64,000 bases of DNA, taken from assembly GCA_021399435.1 (NCBI GenBank), contig JAJTUP010000022.1, positions 434,001 to 498,000 on the forward strand. Direction: 5' to 3'. Under the pieces are notes generated by a model. That model saw nothing but the letters and a program-made list of their open reading frames with translations. It was not told the origin of the DNA and did not search any database. This stretch comes from Diaporthe sp. PMI_573. Its lineage: Eukaryota; Ascomycota; Sordariomycetes; Diaporthales; Diaporthaceae. How positions within the stretch are numbered: position 1 is the first letter of the stretch; each line of letters starts with the position of its first letter. Below, one piece after another: positions 22,445 through 33,100 of the stretch. The position numbers and the translations under genes were made by a program.

Positions 22445-23117
22445 ATGTATGAGACGAGCCGTCCCCAGGCGCCTACGAGCTCAGCGAAGTCGCCGGCGGC
22501 TCTGGGTGTCCAAGAAGTGTTCACACGGCCTCAGCCTACCACAGGAGCTGCACCGAAGCACGCAGGCAACAGGCTGGGCCAATGGCTCCGGGGTAGGCAA
22601 AAAGGTATGTCCAGCTTCATGTAACATGTGTTTTACTTGAAGGAGAGGCTGATAACTTGGACTTCAGCCTCTCCTGCAGGATGGAAACCGTACACGATGA
22701 GGGCGCCGGTCCTGTGCTCCGTCGTCGTGATATCCCTCGACCTGGCCGGAGTGCTCGAGTTCCTCGCGCAAAAAAAGCCAGAGACAAGGAGCCCTGGCGC
22801 TCTCATCATCCGAGGATGGCATCTCGGAGTCAGTCAATATCGCCTATCTGTACATGCCGACGACCATCGCCGTCCTGTATAGTCTTCTCTGGACCTGGAT
22901 CGACCTCGACGTGCGCAGGATGCAGCCGTGGTTTGAGCTGTCCCGGCCCCATGGCGCCAATGCGGAGCAGTCGCTCTTGCTGAACTATCACTTTGAGTTC
23001 TTGGCTTTTGTTCCGATTAAGGCTTGGAAGCAAAGGCACTGGCCTGTATTTATAACAGGCTCAACCATGATGCTTATTTTCTGGGCGATCACACCCCTGC
23101 ATTATGGCAATTATTGA
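22445..23117 (+). pseudogene. Truncated, frameshifted DUF3433 membrane-protein gene (N-terminal relic)
   Basis: Exon 1 (22445-22604) joins 22680 onward by a 75-bp intron, giving the family's GWKPYTMRAPVLC start of the first membrane helix. The frame is lost at an A7 run (22770-22776). One A fewer would restore the family pattern, and the following frame shows it clearly: NIAYLYMPTTIAVLYSLLW, then LDVRRMQPWFELSRP and FWAITPL. Just after ITPL the frame ends at 23117. Family members are usually above 1,000 residues with two such units and a long extracellular part, so only about the first 200 residues remain. I therefore call it a relic. A sequencing error could explain the frameshift but not the truncation. 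Confidence 0.75.
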
Positions 23118-23596
23118 CGACGATCGTTTCTTCTGGTGAGCCTGTCACATGCCTGTCTGCTTTTCCCCTGTGGCTGCACCACTCATATTTGGTCCTTCAA
23201 CTTGGTTACACGCTGGCTGGCCACTTACATTTGACAGACCAAGAAGATCAAACGTAACCCCCACAAACTTTGAGCAGTGTGTTTGTAATTGTCTTGTTTA
23301 GCTGGTTGTTTGGCCGGTTGATCGGTGCCTGCCGCCGATCGCGGCCGCCGGAGGTGCCTGCCTTATCTACAAGAAAGCGGCTCAACCAGGCAGGTCCATA
23401 TGCCACAGGCACCTCTGACGAGCAAGGAAACAGAACAAGACACTGGCTCCATGTTTCTTGGTCCTTGGCTGGATAAAAGCGATTCCACGTTACTACGGAC
23501 ATTCCATTGCGCTTCGCCTTTTTGAACACTTCCGGCTTCCTTGGGACACACCAAACCCCCCGCCCCCTTAATTGCAGCCCCATAACAATCCCGAAA
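23118..23596. other. Intergenic
   Basis: Short interval between the DUF3433 relic and the cyclotransferase-like gene. The missing rest of the DUF3433 gene is not recognisable here. The last 100 bp are presumably promoter and leader of the next gene. Confidence 0.5.
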
Positions 23597-24327
23597 ATGC
23601 CAGGCGTCCAAAACGAGGAGGAGGAGACGCGCACGGCGTTCTTCTACGGTAAGTACTTTGTTGCACAATCCCCACTTCGAAGATCTCAGACTGACATTTG
23701 CATAGGCACTCTGGTGAATGAGTCCCCAATTGCAACCCCAGGCATCTCTACAGCTCCTGGAGAACTAACGTGTATGATTGGACTAGATGGAGCCCCAGGT
23801 GTTCTTCTCAGTGTGCTACAACAACAAGGACCCGCCTGAGGAGATCCGAAAGCGACATACCTTCCAGCCTGCAATTCTGCATGGCTACTGCCGGCGCCGG
23901 GTCCGCGGTGCCGATTACCCGGGCATGGTTGAGGACCTCGATCACACCGTCCGCGGCGCTGTGATCAGCGGCATCACGAAAGCCAACCTGGAGCGGCTTG
24001 ACTTCTTTGAAGGTGCAGCCTACGATCGGCGGGTGGTGCGCCCTCAACTCTTGACGAAGGTGGGCAATGAGCAGGGCGAGGGTAATGTGGAGGGTGAACA
24101 GGTCATCACTGAGTCTTACATCTTCCTGGACAAGGACTGCCTAGAGGACAAGGAGTGGGACTTCGCGGAATTCCGCCGCGACAAGCTTAAGAAGTGGACG
24201 CGAGCCGGCTATGTGTTCGAGGGTGAGCTCACCTGTCTGATCAGAAGGTGGCTTGTGGCACCAATGCTAACCATCGGGAACAGACTGCGATCCCGACCAG
24301 CCCGCCAGCGTTGGTGGGGCCGTCTGA
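23597..24327 (+). CDS. AIG2-like / gamma-glutamylcyclotransferase-fold protein
   Basis: Four exons: 23597-23648, 23706-23713, 23787-24222 and 24284-24327, with introns of 57, 73 and 61 bp; 179 residues. The second exon is only 8 nt. It is required to rebuild the substrate-binding loop FFYGTLM, the hallmark of the gamma-glutamylcyclotransferase / AIG2 superfamily (YGTL at about 17-20). The segment LDFFEGAAYDRRVV contains the acidic residue that acts as general acid/base in this fold. Fungal members of this size resemble AIG2-like and GGACT-like enzymes acting on gamma-glutamyl amines or peptides; the actual substrate cannot be read from sequence. The start is the first ATG of the frame, in context CCGAAAATG. 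Confidence 0.88.
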
Positions 24328-27300
24328 TTTGAGGGCAGGAGTCGTCGACCACCAGAACATCGCGGTTCACAGGCGTCTTTGGCTTCTTTTCGGGGTAGAT
24401 GGACAGGAGCTGAGCTGGACTAGACATAGAGGTGGCAACGGAATACACAGTACACAGTAGAGCACCATTCATCCGGGAGGCCAACTGGCTACCTAAATCT
24501 CGCCATCTTGAAAATCTTGCGAACCGCGGCTCGTATGGGTGGGCCGGTGGCGTCTATTGCCGCGCTGTAATGGTTGTCGTCCGAGTTATTCATCTAAAAT
24601 ACAATGCCAACAGGAAAATTCAGGGGCAGATCAGCTGGGCATGGATGGGTGGGAGGCTTGGGCCGGTTCGTCGAGGCGAATGCCCCATGCGATCTGGCAG
24701 GACCCCAGGGACCCTCGAGCAGGAGTAGCAAGCAGCATTGACCAGCCCAGCCGGGTCCCACGCCCGCGCGGATCACTTGCGCAATACCCCTCTTCACATC
24801 GGATGAGGACATCGGATGAGGAGGCATTGTCCCCCGGCGGCAGCGAGTCATTTTTACAACCGGGCCAGAAGAGCTCGGGGGCATGGATGGCAAGTTGCTC
24901 AGCTCAATTGCACAAGGCACAGGCCAGGTTCGCCCGCGCAGTCAGTCGTTCGTTCATGCGCCCCCCTGGTTGCTCGCCATATGGACCGTTAGCACGACTG
25001 GCCATGTGGTAAGGAAGACCGTTGGATGGCATACAGGCGCGCGCATATCGGCCATGCCTGCTGAGCGTCGTGTGAGGTGGGGGGCATGTCTGTGGTGTTT
25101 GCCACGTCTACAGAAGTGCCGTTGTCATAGTAGATATGAGAGTACAGCTTGCCAGCGAGACGTTGGCAGGTGGGTCAGCCGGCGGGAGACTGTACGGAGT
25201 ACGTGACTGCTTTCGGGCGGCCAGCACTGGCTGCAGGACTAGCCACCTACCTGAACAGCAGACAGCATTACTCATCGGCAGGGACGGCAAAACCCACCTT
25301 GGGCAGGCAGCGGAGGTGATCAGACGGGGAGCAACGACTGGATGTCGTCAACCCAGCTTGTTTCAAAACATTCGGAACGTGCAATCCTCTTCCACGCAAC
25401 CCACACGTCGCCTTTCACACCCCAAATCTCGGTGTAACACCTCGACTTCCCCTGCATTGCCTGGCCTTGCTCGACTTTTTGCCCCCTCTGGCCCTCGGAT
25501 TGGCCAGTGGCCAAAGAAACAAACGAAGTCGGATGAACCAAAATGATGGGCGAAGAAGCTGTTCGACGGCTGGGCACCTCAAAGACGTGAAACACACCCC
25601 GGTTTCACCGCACGCCACACACCATCAACTTGGACGCGCTTCGGGCTGCTAGGGCTGCGCAATCAAGGATCCACCACTGCCACCGAACCAGCATCCCATC
25701 GCGGACTCGCCATCCCGCGATTCGTCTGCATGCGCCACACTCCAAATTCGGACTCTTTGCCTCTTTGCCGACCCATCCCATGGCCCGGTTTGGCAGCTGT
25801 CAGTCAAGCCTGCCAAGCAGACCAACCAACGCTGGTATCCTTCTTTTGGTCTCGTTTGTCTCGGCGCGGCCGACGATTCTTGGGCAATGAGGAGCGAAGA
25901 GAACGGGCTAGCAGGAGGTGACTCGCACCCACGAACCGTCGGGTCCTGGCCGACAGCTTGACAGGCCGGCTCTGCGATGTTGTTTGCCTCTTGGGCAGTA
26001 GTTGTCAGCCCCCCTGATCGAGCGTGCGATGCTTTTGCCCGCACCGCTTATTCGGCATCTCATAGATACGCCAGGTCCCTTGCAAGGACTACAAAGGCAT
26101 GCGCGTCCATTCACAGCATTACGACAGCTGCTGAGGAACATGTCACAGTGAACCAGCCGTATCGACTTCTGATTCGGCTGCCTCCTGCCAGATGGAAATA
26201 GTGCTGAATCCGGTTTTCTTTTGCGGGGTCCAGTGGGCGAAGCTCGGCCAAAAAAAAAACAACCGCGGCTGCAGGGACATATCCTGGACACCCCCAAAAA
26301 AAAAGTACCCCTGGATCGTCCAGTCCCTCTCCTTTTCCTGGCTTGCCCTGAATCAAGCTTGCTGCGTACCTGCATACCTGCATACCTGACCGCCGTGGCG
26401 TTCCGGATCCAGATGGTAGCTACTCCAGGTTCCGCTGTCTGCGTGCACAGGCTAGCGTTTCTCTGTCGAGCCGCACAGCGCGGCCACAGAGCCCTGTGCG
26501 CATGTTGGCTCGTTTGACGGCTGCCCCTTGGTGGTACAGACCCGTACCCGCGGGTCCGCTGTCCGCCTTGGAGGCCGCATCGGACAAAGCTTGGCGATCT
26601 GGGACCACTCGGGTGTACCCACGGGGGAAACGTGGGTTGACGTGCGTACACCATGCCTTTGAACGCCAGTGCCTCGTCTTTGAAACTTGTTCAAGTCGAC
26701 GGATATGAGCCATTGCAGGCACCTTGAACGGTGCTCCGTGCCTCCGACATTGAGTTCAGCAGTTGTCTCAATCAGGCGTGTGATGTCTGCTTACAGTCAA
26801 CTCTCTCTCCTGGGGGCGGGCATTCGAGAATTTGCAATGCTACCCCTCGCTTGCCCAAACGGGACAAAGTCAGGGGTGATGCGGCGAGCACTTGCAGATC
26901 GTGGGGCATTGGCTGCCATTGAGCGATCAAGGAGGAGCCATTTTTGATCCCGGTCACCTGCAGAAAGATGTTCTGCCACCTCCGAAACAAGCCAGGAATC
27001 TCGGGACAGCCTATCATAGCTTTTCATCCGCACTTTTCTGCGATCACTCTCTCAACCCTGATCCCTTGAGCAGATCCATCATGCCTCGCATGTCGGACTC
27101 ATGGACGTGGCTGTACGCCCTGACTGGCTGATGTTGCCCGCTTCCTTTTGTCAAGGTATCCTGCCCTGTACACGATCTTGGTTATCTGAGTGGGTACCTG
27201 GTCTGGGTCTCGGTCGATCTCATCCACAGGAAAGCCTGACAGTGAGCGACGGTCTCCTGAATCCGAACAAACAGGTGTTTGCCTCCCAAGCCGTATTCTT

Positions 27301-27749
27301 GTTTATAAAGATGCTCAGCCAGCCCGGCCAAGACTCGTTCTGTTTCCCATCATCAACAGTCCTTCCATTTCCACAAGACTTGAGCAGTCGCATTCATTCT
27401 CCTGAAGGCTAGCCCTTCTATTCTGCCATTCTTGTCTCTTTCATCTCTCTTCAGCCTGGTGCATACCATTCCTTGAACAAAAGAACTTGAGACTATCTCA
27501 AAACTTCCTGACTGCCCAATTTCTTTGCTACACAACAGTTCCGTAACAAAGTGTTGTTAGGTATGCAACAAGCTCCTGTCTTCCTCAGGCTCGGTAGCTT
27601 CGGAACGATTCCGTTGTGCCTCGAGACTGGATAAATATGTTTGGATCTTTGTCTAACGAGGACACTATAGGACTCATTCACCGTCGAGATACCAACACTC
27701 CCTTCTAGGCAATTCGTCCGGAACGAAGAGCACTACTCATCAAAACACG
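24328..27749. other. Long intergenic region
   Basis: 3.4 kb without a supported gene. Several open frames occur on both strands (the longest about 248 codons on minus, 25908-26654), but all have arbitrary Arg/Ser/Pro-rich composition and no motif. Short homopolymers (A9 near 26250 and 26298) and Cys/Pro-biased translations fit non-coding sequence. The right end is the promoter of the AA11 gene. Confidence 0.5.
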
Positions 27750-28979
27750 ATGTATTTCTCGAAGTCTTTCACTTTCGCTGCCGCCTGCAGCTTGGCTTCC
27801 GTTGTGGAAGCCCACATTCTGATGGCCAGCCCGGTCCGCGCAACTACGCCTGCTGCGACCAATGGCCCATTGGAGGCTGATGGCAGCAACTATCCTTGCC
27901 AGCTCAAATCTGGGGAAACGCTCGCGGGAGAATCAACATCGATGGAGCTGGGTTCAGAGCAACCCCTGAACTTTATCGGACAGTCTGTCCACGGAGGTGG
28001 TTCCTGCCAGGTCTCTGTCACGTATGATGAAAATCCGACCAAGGACAGCGTCTGGAAGACAGTCACCTCTATTGAAGGAGGTTGTCCAGCTCAGAACGCT
28101 GAAGGCAATCTCGGTGACGACACGTCGGCTACCGCCCCAGTTCCTTACGACTACAACTTCACTCTACCCGACAATATCCCTTCCGGCAAGGCTGTACTTG
28201 CATGGACATGGTTCAACAAAATCGGAAACCGCGAGATGTATATGAACTGCGCCGTGGTCGAGTTTACTGGCTCTTCCGGCGACAAGAGCAACTACGAGGC
28301 GCTTCCGGACATGTTCAAGGCTAACATTGGCAACGGTTGCTCTACCGAGAACGCGATGGACGTCACGTTCCCGGACCCTGGAGCAAATGTGCAGAAGCTG
28401 AACGGCGCAACAACTGCATTTGCTAGCCCAGTGGGATCTTGTGCCACCGGCAGCTCTAGCCAGCCGACTGGAGACTCTGGTTCTGGCGCCAGTGTGACCG
28501 GTGCTGCGGGCAGCTCTCCTACCACGCCAGCTGCCAGCGGCGCGGCTACTGCTCCTGCTGCTGGTGGCATCTTTGCTACCGTTGGAACCGGCGCGGCCAC
28601 CACCAGCGCCCCCGCTGCCCCAGCCCCTACAGGCTCTGGCTCAAGCGGATCAGGCTCCTCTTCAGGCTCTTCAGGCTCTTCAGGCTCTTCAGGCTCTTCA
28701 GGCTCGTCGGGCTCTGGATCCTCCAGCTCCGGATCTTCCAGCAGCAGCGGCTCGGAGTCTGCTGGATCTGCCTGCACGACCGAGGGAGACTACCAATGTG
28801 TGAGCTCGACTTCTTACCAGATCTGCGCCTCGGGCACCTGGTCCACCGTCATGTCTGTCGCAGCCGGCACATCTTGCAGTGGTACGGGGGCCAACTTCGA
28901 GATCGTTGCCGCCACCAGCAAGTTCAAGATGACCCGGGCACTCCGCCGTGCCAAGCGCGGTATTCCTTTCCTTGGTTAA
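27750..28979 (+). CDS. AA11 lytic polysaccharide monooxygenase with C-terminal X278-like module
   Basis: Single-exon, 409 residues. A signal peptide (1-21, ending VVEA) exposes His22 as mature N terminus, the first ligand of the copper histidine brace. His81 (SVHGGGSCQ) is the second and Tyr164 (REMYMNC) the likely axial residue. PLEADGSNYPC and AWTWFNKIGN are further AA11 landmarks. A Ser/Gly/Ala-rich linker (about 225-340), partly built from a 9-bp DNA repeat, leads to a small two-Cys-pair module (DYQC, YQIC) like the X278 domains found on AA11 enzymes and thought to bind chitin. A short basic tail ends the protein. The enzyme is secreted and oxidatively cleaves crystalline chitin, in wall remodelling or nutrition. 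The start ATG lies in context ACACGATG. Confidence 0.93.
   Translation: MYFSKSFTFAAACSLASVVEAHILMASPVRATTPAATNGPLEADGSNYPCQLKSGETLAGESTSMELGSEQPLNFIGQSVHGGGSCQVSVTYDENPTKDSVWKTVTSIEGGCPAQNAEGNLGDDTSATAPVPYDYNFTLPDNIPSGKAVLAWTWFNKIGNREMYMNCAVVEFTGSSGDKSNYEALPDMFKANIGNGCSTENAMDVTFPDPGANVQKLNGATTAFASPVGSCATGSSSQPTGDSGSGASVTGAAGSSPTTPAASGAATAPAAGGIFATVGTGAATTSAPAAPAPTGSGSSGSGSSSGSSGSSGSSGSSGSSGSGSSSSGSSSSSGSESAGSACTTEGDYQCVSSTSYQICASGTWSTVMSVAAGTSCSGTGANFEIVAATSKFKMTRALRRAKRGIPFLG
28651..28706 (+). repeat. 9-bp tandem repeat inside AA11 linker
   Basis: About six head-to-tail copies of CAGGCTCTT code for repeating Ser-Gly-Ser units in the linker. Copy number can change in steps of three residues without breaking the frame, so linker length may vary between strains. 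Confidence 0.8.
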
Positions 28980-30131
28980 GCTGTCCAGGTGGCAAGCTTA
29001 AGACTATTTTTGTCTTCTTCTTAGCCTCGGCTCTTCTTGTCTTCTTCTTAGCCTCGGCTCTCCTTGTCTTCTTCTTAGCCTCGGCTCTCCTCAAGGAAGC
29101 AGGCTCATTAGGGTTTTATGTTATGTGGGGGAGAAGAAAAGATACCAATATTGGACATTTATGGCGCATGGTATTTGTTTATTTAGACTTGGGATCTTCT
29201 AACTGCCCATTCTTGAATTGATAACTGTTTTGGTGTGTACAAAAATATTTGCATGATCGTGTGAGATGTTGAATACGTAGTCACATCGTGGGCTAGACAT
29301 AGATGACGCAATGAATGCGATGATGAGCAACTTTACAAGCAAGATTCCTCTGTCAAAATTCATTTGAATATGGATGCGACTTGGTTTACCTGTGGAGAAT
29401 CCGGCAAACGTGACGTCTACCTGTCAAGGCAAGTTAGAAATGAAGTTGAATGTAGAGTTGGCAAACAGAGTTCATACGCATATTGGTCCTGAATTTCACA
29501 CGGCATGTTAGTCTTATCGATTAGATGGATTAGATTAGATAGAACTCATCACTGCCCATGTAGAACGATGTTGCCCAAAGTGGCCCAAGCGTCTGGCAAT
29601 GACACCCCTCTCCGCGTTGCCGCTTAGCTGGATATGGTTCTAGCGTGGCAGATTAGGTGCAGCGCCAGTTATGTAAGCATCCGATGGATTTGGCGGCCGG
29701 TCCCCCCAGCTTCTCAATTCCCTGCCAACTCGAGCTTTCGAAAGATTTCCGAGCGAGCCTTTGTCGCATCTAATATTCATCAACAACGGCGCCCGTACAC
29801 ACGCCCCCAGCAACAACAACCCCACAACATACCTCCCACCACGCCGTCCAGTCATCAGAGATTGGCTATAGGAATCCTTAATTTTTCGCTTCTGAGGTCT
29901 CGTTGTGAAATGAATGCCAGTTGCGCATTTTCAAATACCAAGCTCCGTCGCGACTCTTGAGCTTGGTCGCTGTGGAGGGGCCAGGCGCCGCGCCGCCAAC
30001 TCAACCTTTCTGCAGGCAACTGGGCTGCCACCAGGCGAAGGCACCTTTGCACAGCAATCACAGACAGTGACTGCACCTGTCATCCCATGGAACTCTGGTC
30101 GGCATTGATTTGACCACAATCCACCGCGACA
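28980..30131. other. AA11 3' flank and Tra1 promoter region
   Basis: Contains the 27-bp tandem repeat next to the AA11 stop codon. The rest shows no supported gene and must hold the Tra1 promoter and leader. Confidence 0.5.
29010..29090 (+). repeat. Three tandem copies of a 27-bp unit in the AA11 3' flank
   Basis: Units at 29010-29036, 29037-29063 and 29064-29090 are nearly identical (first differs at one base). The unit is pyrimidine-rich and contains CTTCTTCTTAGCCTCGG. It begins 31 bp after the AA11 stop codon, so it should lie in the 3' UTR or terminator region. Confidence 0.9.
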
Positions 30132-33100
30132 ATGTCGCAACTCCTCGAAGATGTGGTAAAGCGCCTTGTCGCTCAGGACATGGGTCAGTAGCACCACCCA
30201 ACGCGCTCTCCCTGTCGCACCACTGACTGACCGTACGGAACTTGCAGAGCCCCGCGTCAAGGTCGAGGCCGCCACTTCATTACGCGATAATCTTGATGTC
30301 TTCACTTCTGGCCCGTCATACCCAGTCTTCCTGAAGAGGGTTATGCCCGTCTTCATGACCATACTCAATGGCCCTTGCACATTTCAAAGCACATCGAACG
30401 AACAGGTATGCGGTTCTACACGGTGCGGTTTGGCTGTATGCTTACCTTGTGTCCACAGAGGCTCCGAAATACCATTCTCGAGATCCTTCATCGATTCCCC
30501 ACAGTCCCTGCCGCCGCCGAACCCTTCGAGCCATACGCATTGGAAACCGTCGAACTGTTAATGAAACTGGTCCGGACGGATAACGAAGACAATGCCGTTA
30601 TTTGCGTAAAGGTCATCTCCGACATCATGCGGTTCCAGTCCAAGGTCGTTGCGGGCAAGGTACAGGAGTTTCTGAGCCTAATACAGGAGCTGTTCGAGCA
30701 AATGGAGCGTGTCGTGAGGGAGCAGCTTGACAACGAGCCTACAACTGGAGCAGGGGGGATGCCATCTACTCCAGGAAGCACACAGACGAACTTCCACCAG
30801 CACCAGTCACCCCGACCGGGCTCGCCCACGGCAACGACGACCGAATTCGGTATCGACCAACCGACCGCTAGGCCACTGCTGAAAGGGATGCAATCGTTCA
30901 AGGTTCTCTCTGAGTGTCCGATAATAGTCGTTTCGATATTTCAGGTCTATCGACAAACCGTCCCACAGAATGTCAAGGCCTTTGTTCCCTTGATCAAGAG
31001 TGTGCTGTGTCTGCAGGCGAAAGCTCAAGAGCAGGCACATACTGAGGCAGCGTCCAAGCACACTGTGTTTACGGGTGTCAGCCCCAACATCAGGAACCGA
31101 GCGGCTTTCGGCGAGTTCATCACGGCACAGGTCAAGACGATGAGTTTCTTGGCATACCTCCTGAGGCAGTACTCACAGCAACTGACGGATTTCCTTCCCA
31201 CATTGCCGGATATCGTGGTAAGGCTCCTGAAGGATTGCCCTCGTGAAAAGTCGAGCGCTAGGAAGGAGCTTCTCGTCGCGATCCGCCACATTATCAACTT
31301 CAACTTTAGGAAGATTTTCCTGCCCAAGATCGACGAGCTCTTGGACGAGAGGACGCTGATCGGCGATGGGCTCACGGTCTACGAGAACATGAGGCCTCTC
31401 GCGTACAGCATGCTTGCAGATCTCATCCACCACGTAAGAGATTCTCTCACGCCAGCGCAGATCAGGAAGACCGTGGAGGTCTACACAAGAAACCTGCAAG
31501 ACAACTTTCCCGGCACCAGTTTCCAGACCATGAGCGCGAAGCTGCTGCTGAATATGGCAGAATGCATCGCCAAGATGGACAACAAGGAGGATGCGCGACA
31601 CTTCCTAATCATGATTCTGAATGCTATTGGGGACAAGTTTGCCGCCATGAACCGGCAGTACGCGAACGCAGTAAAGCTGTCCAAAGCGTACGCGAAGCAG
31701 ACGAAAGATCAGACGCCAGACACGTACCTGGCTGATAAGGCCGATCCTCCGGACTGGGACGAGGTCGACATCTTCAATGCGATGCCTATCAAGACAGCCA
31801 ACCCCCGGGAAAAGGGTGCAGATCCTGTTGTTGACAACAAGTTTCTGTTCAAAAACCTGATGAACGGCCTCAAGAATACCTTCTACCAGCTTAAGATTTG
31901 CAATCCTCCGCACGTTGTGGAGCAGGTGAATGCTCCCGCGCACTGGCAGGACGTCGCATATGGGTTCAGCCCCGAGGAAGTACAGGTCATTGTCAAACTC
32001 TTCAGGGAAGGTGCCTACGTGTTCCGCTACTACGAAATCGAGAAACCAGTCGGTGAATCTCAGTATCAGTCAGCGGTTGAGTACATGGCAAATTTCTACA
32101 TGAACTCAAGCAGCAAGGAAGAGAAGGAGCTTTTGGAGACATTTGCCACTGTGTTCCACTGCATTGATCCGGCCACTTTCAACGAGGTCTTCCAGCAGGA
32201 AATCCCACGTCTCTATGAGATGATATTTGACCACACGGGGCTTTTGCACATACCACAGTTCTTCCTCGCCAGTGAAGCAACATCACCAAGCTTCTGTGGC
32301 ATGCTCCTCAGATTTCTGATGGAACATATCGAGGATGTTGGCTCAGCAGACGTGAAGAAGGCATCGATACTTTTGCGGCTCTACAAATTGGCATTCATGG
32401 CCGTCACTCTATTTGCGGCCCAGAATGAACAGGTCCTTTTGCCTCACGTTGTGGACATCGTCACCAAGTCCATTGAGTACTCCACCAAGGCCGAGGAGCC
32501 CATGAACTACTTCCTTCTTCTCCGTTCGCTGTTTAGGAGCATCGGCGGTGGAAAGTTTGAGCATCTCTACAAGAAGATATTACCGCTTCTGGAGATGCTC
32601 TTGGACGTTCTCAACAACCTTTTGAGAGCTGCGAGGAAGCCAGCCGAGCGAGATTTGTATGTCGAATTGTGTCTGACGGTCCCTGCTAGGCTTAGCAACC
32701 TACTGCCTCATCTCAGTTTTCTCATGCGGCCGCTGGTAGTTGCGTTACGTGCGGGGAGCGATCTGGTCGGGCAGGGGCTACGGACGCTTGAGTTGTGCGT
32801 GGACAATCTCACAGCGGACTACCTCGACCCCATCATGGCCCCTGTCATGGATGAGTTGATGTCTGCTCTCTTTGATCATCTCAAGCCAGCCCCATACCAA
32901 CACTTCCACGCCCACACAACGATGAGGATCCTCGGGAAGCTGGGCGGACGGAATCGAAAGTACATGACAGATGCCATTTCGCTGAGCTTTCAGCAATTCG
33001 TCGATGACAGCCCAAGCTTCGATTTGCGGCTCTTGGGTTCAAAGAAAGAGAGGCCGTTCCCTGTCAACATGGGCATCCAGCTCGCCATCCAAAAGTTGAC

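Noticed and set aside
25908..26654. 248-codon open frame on the minus strand
   Set aside because: Arg/Ser/Gly/Cys-biased translation without any motif, no signal or splice context; looks like chance in GC-rich intergenic DNA.
30375..30458. Upstream in-frame extension of the large Tra1 frame
   Set aside because: It lies in intron 2; splicing 30405 to 30459 gives the conserved [10 protein letters not shown] junction.
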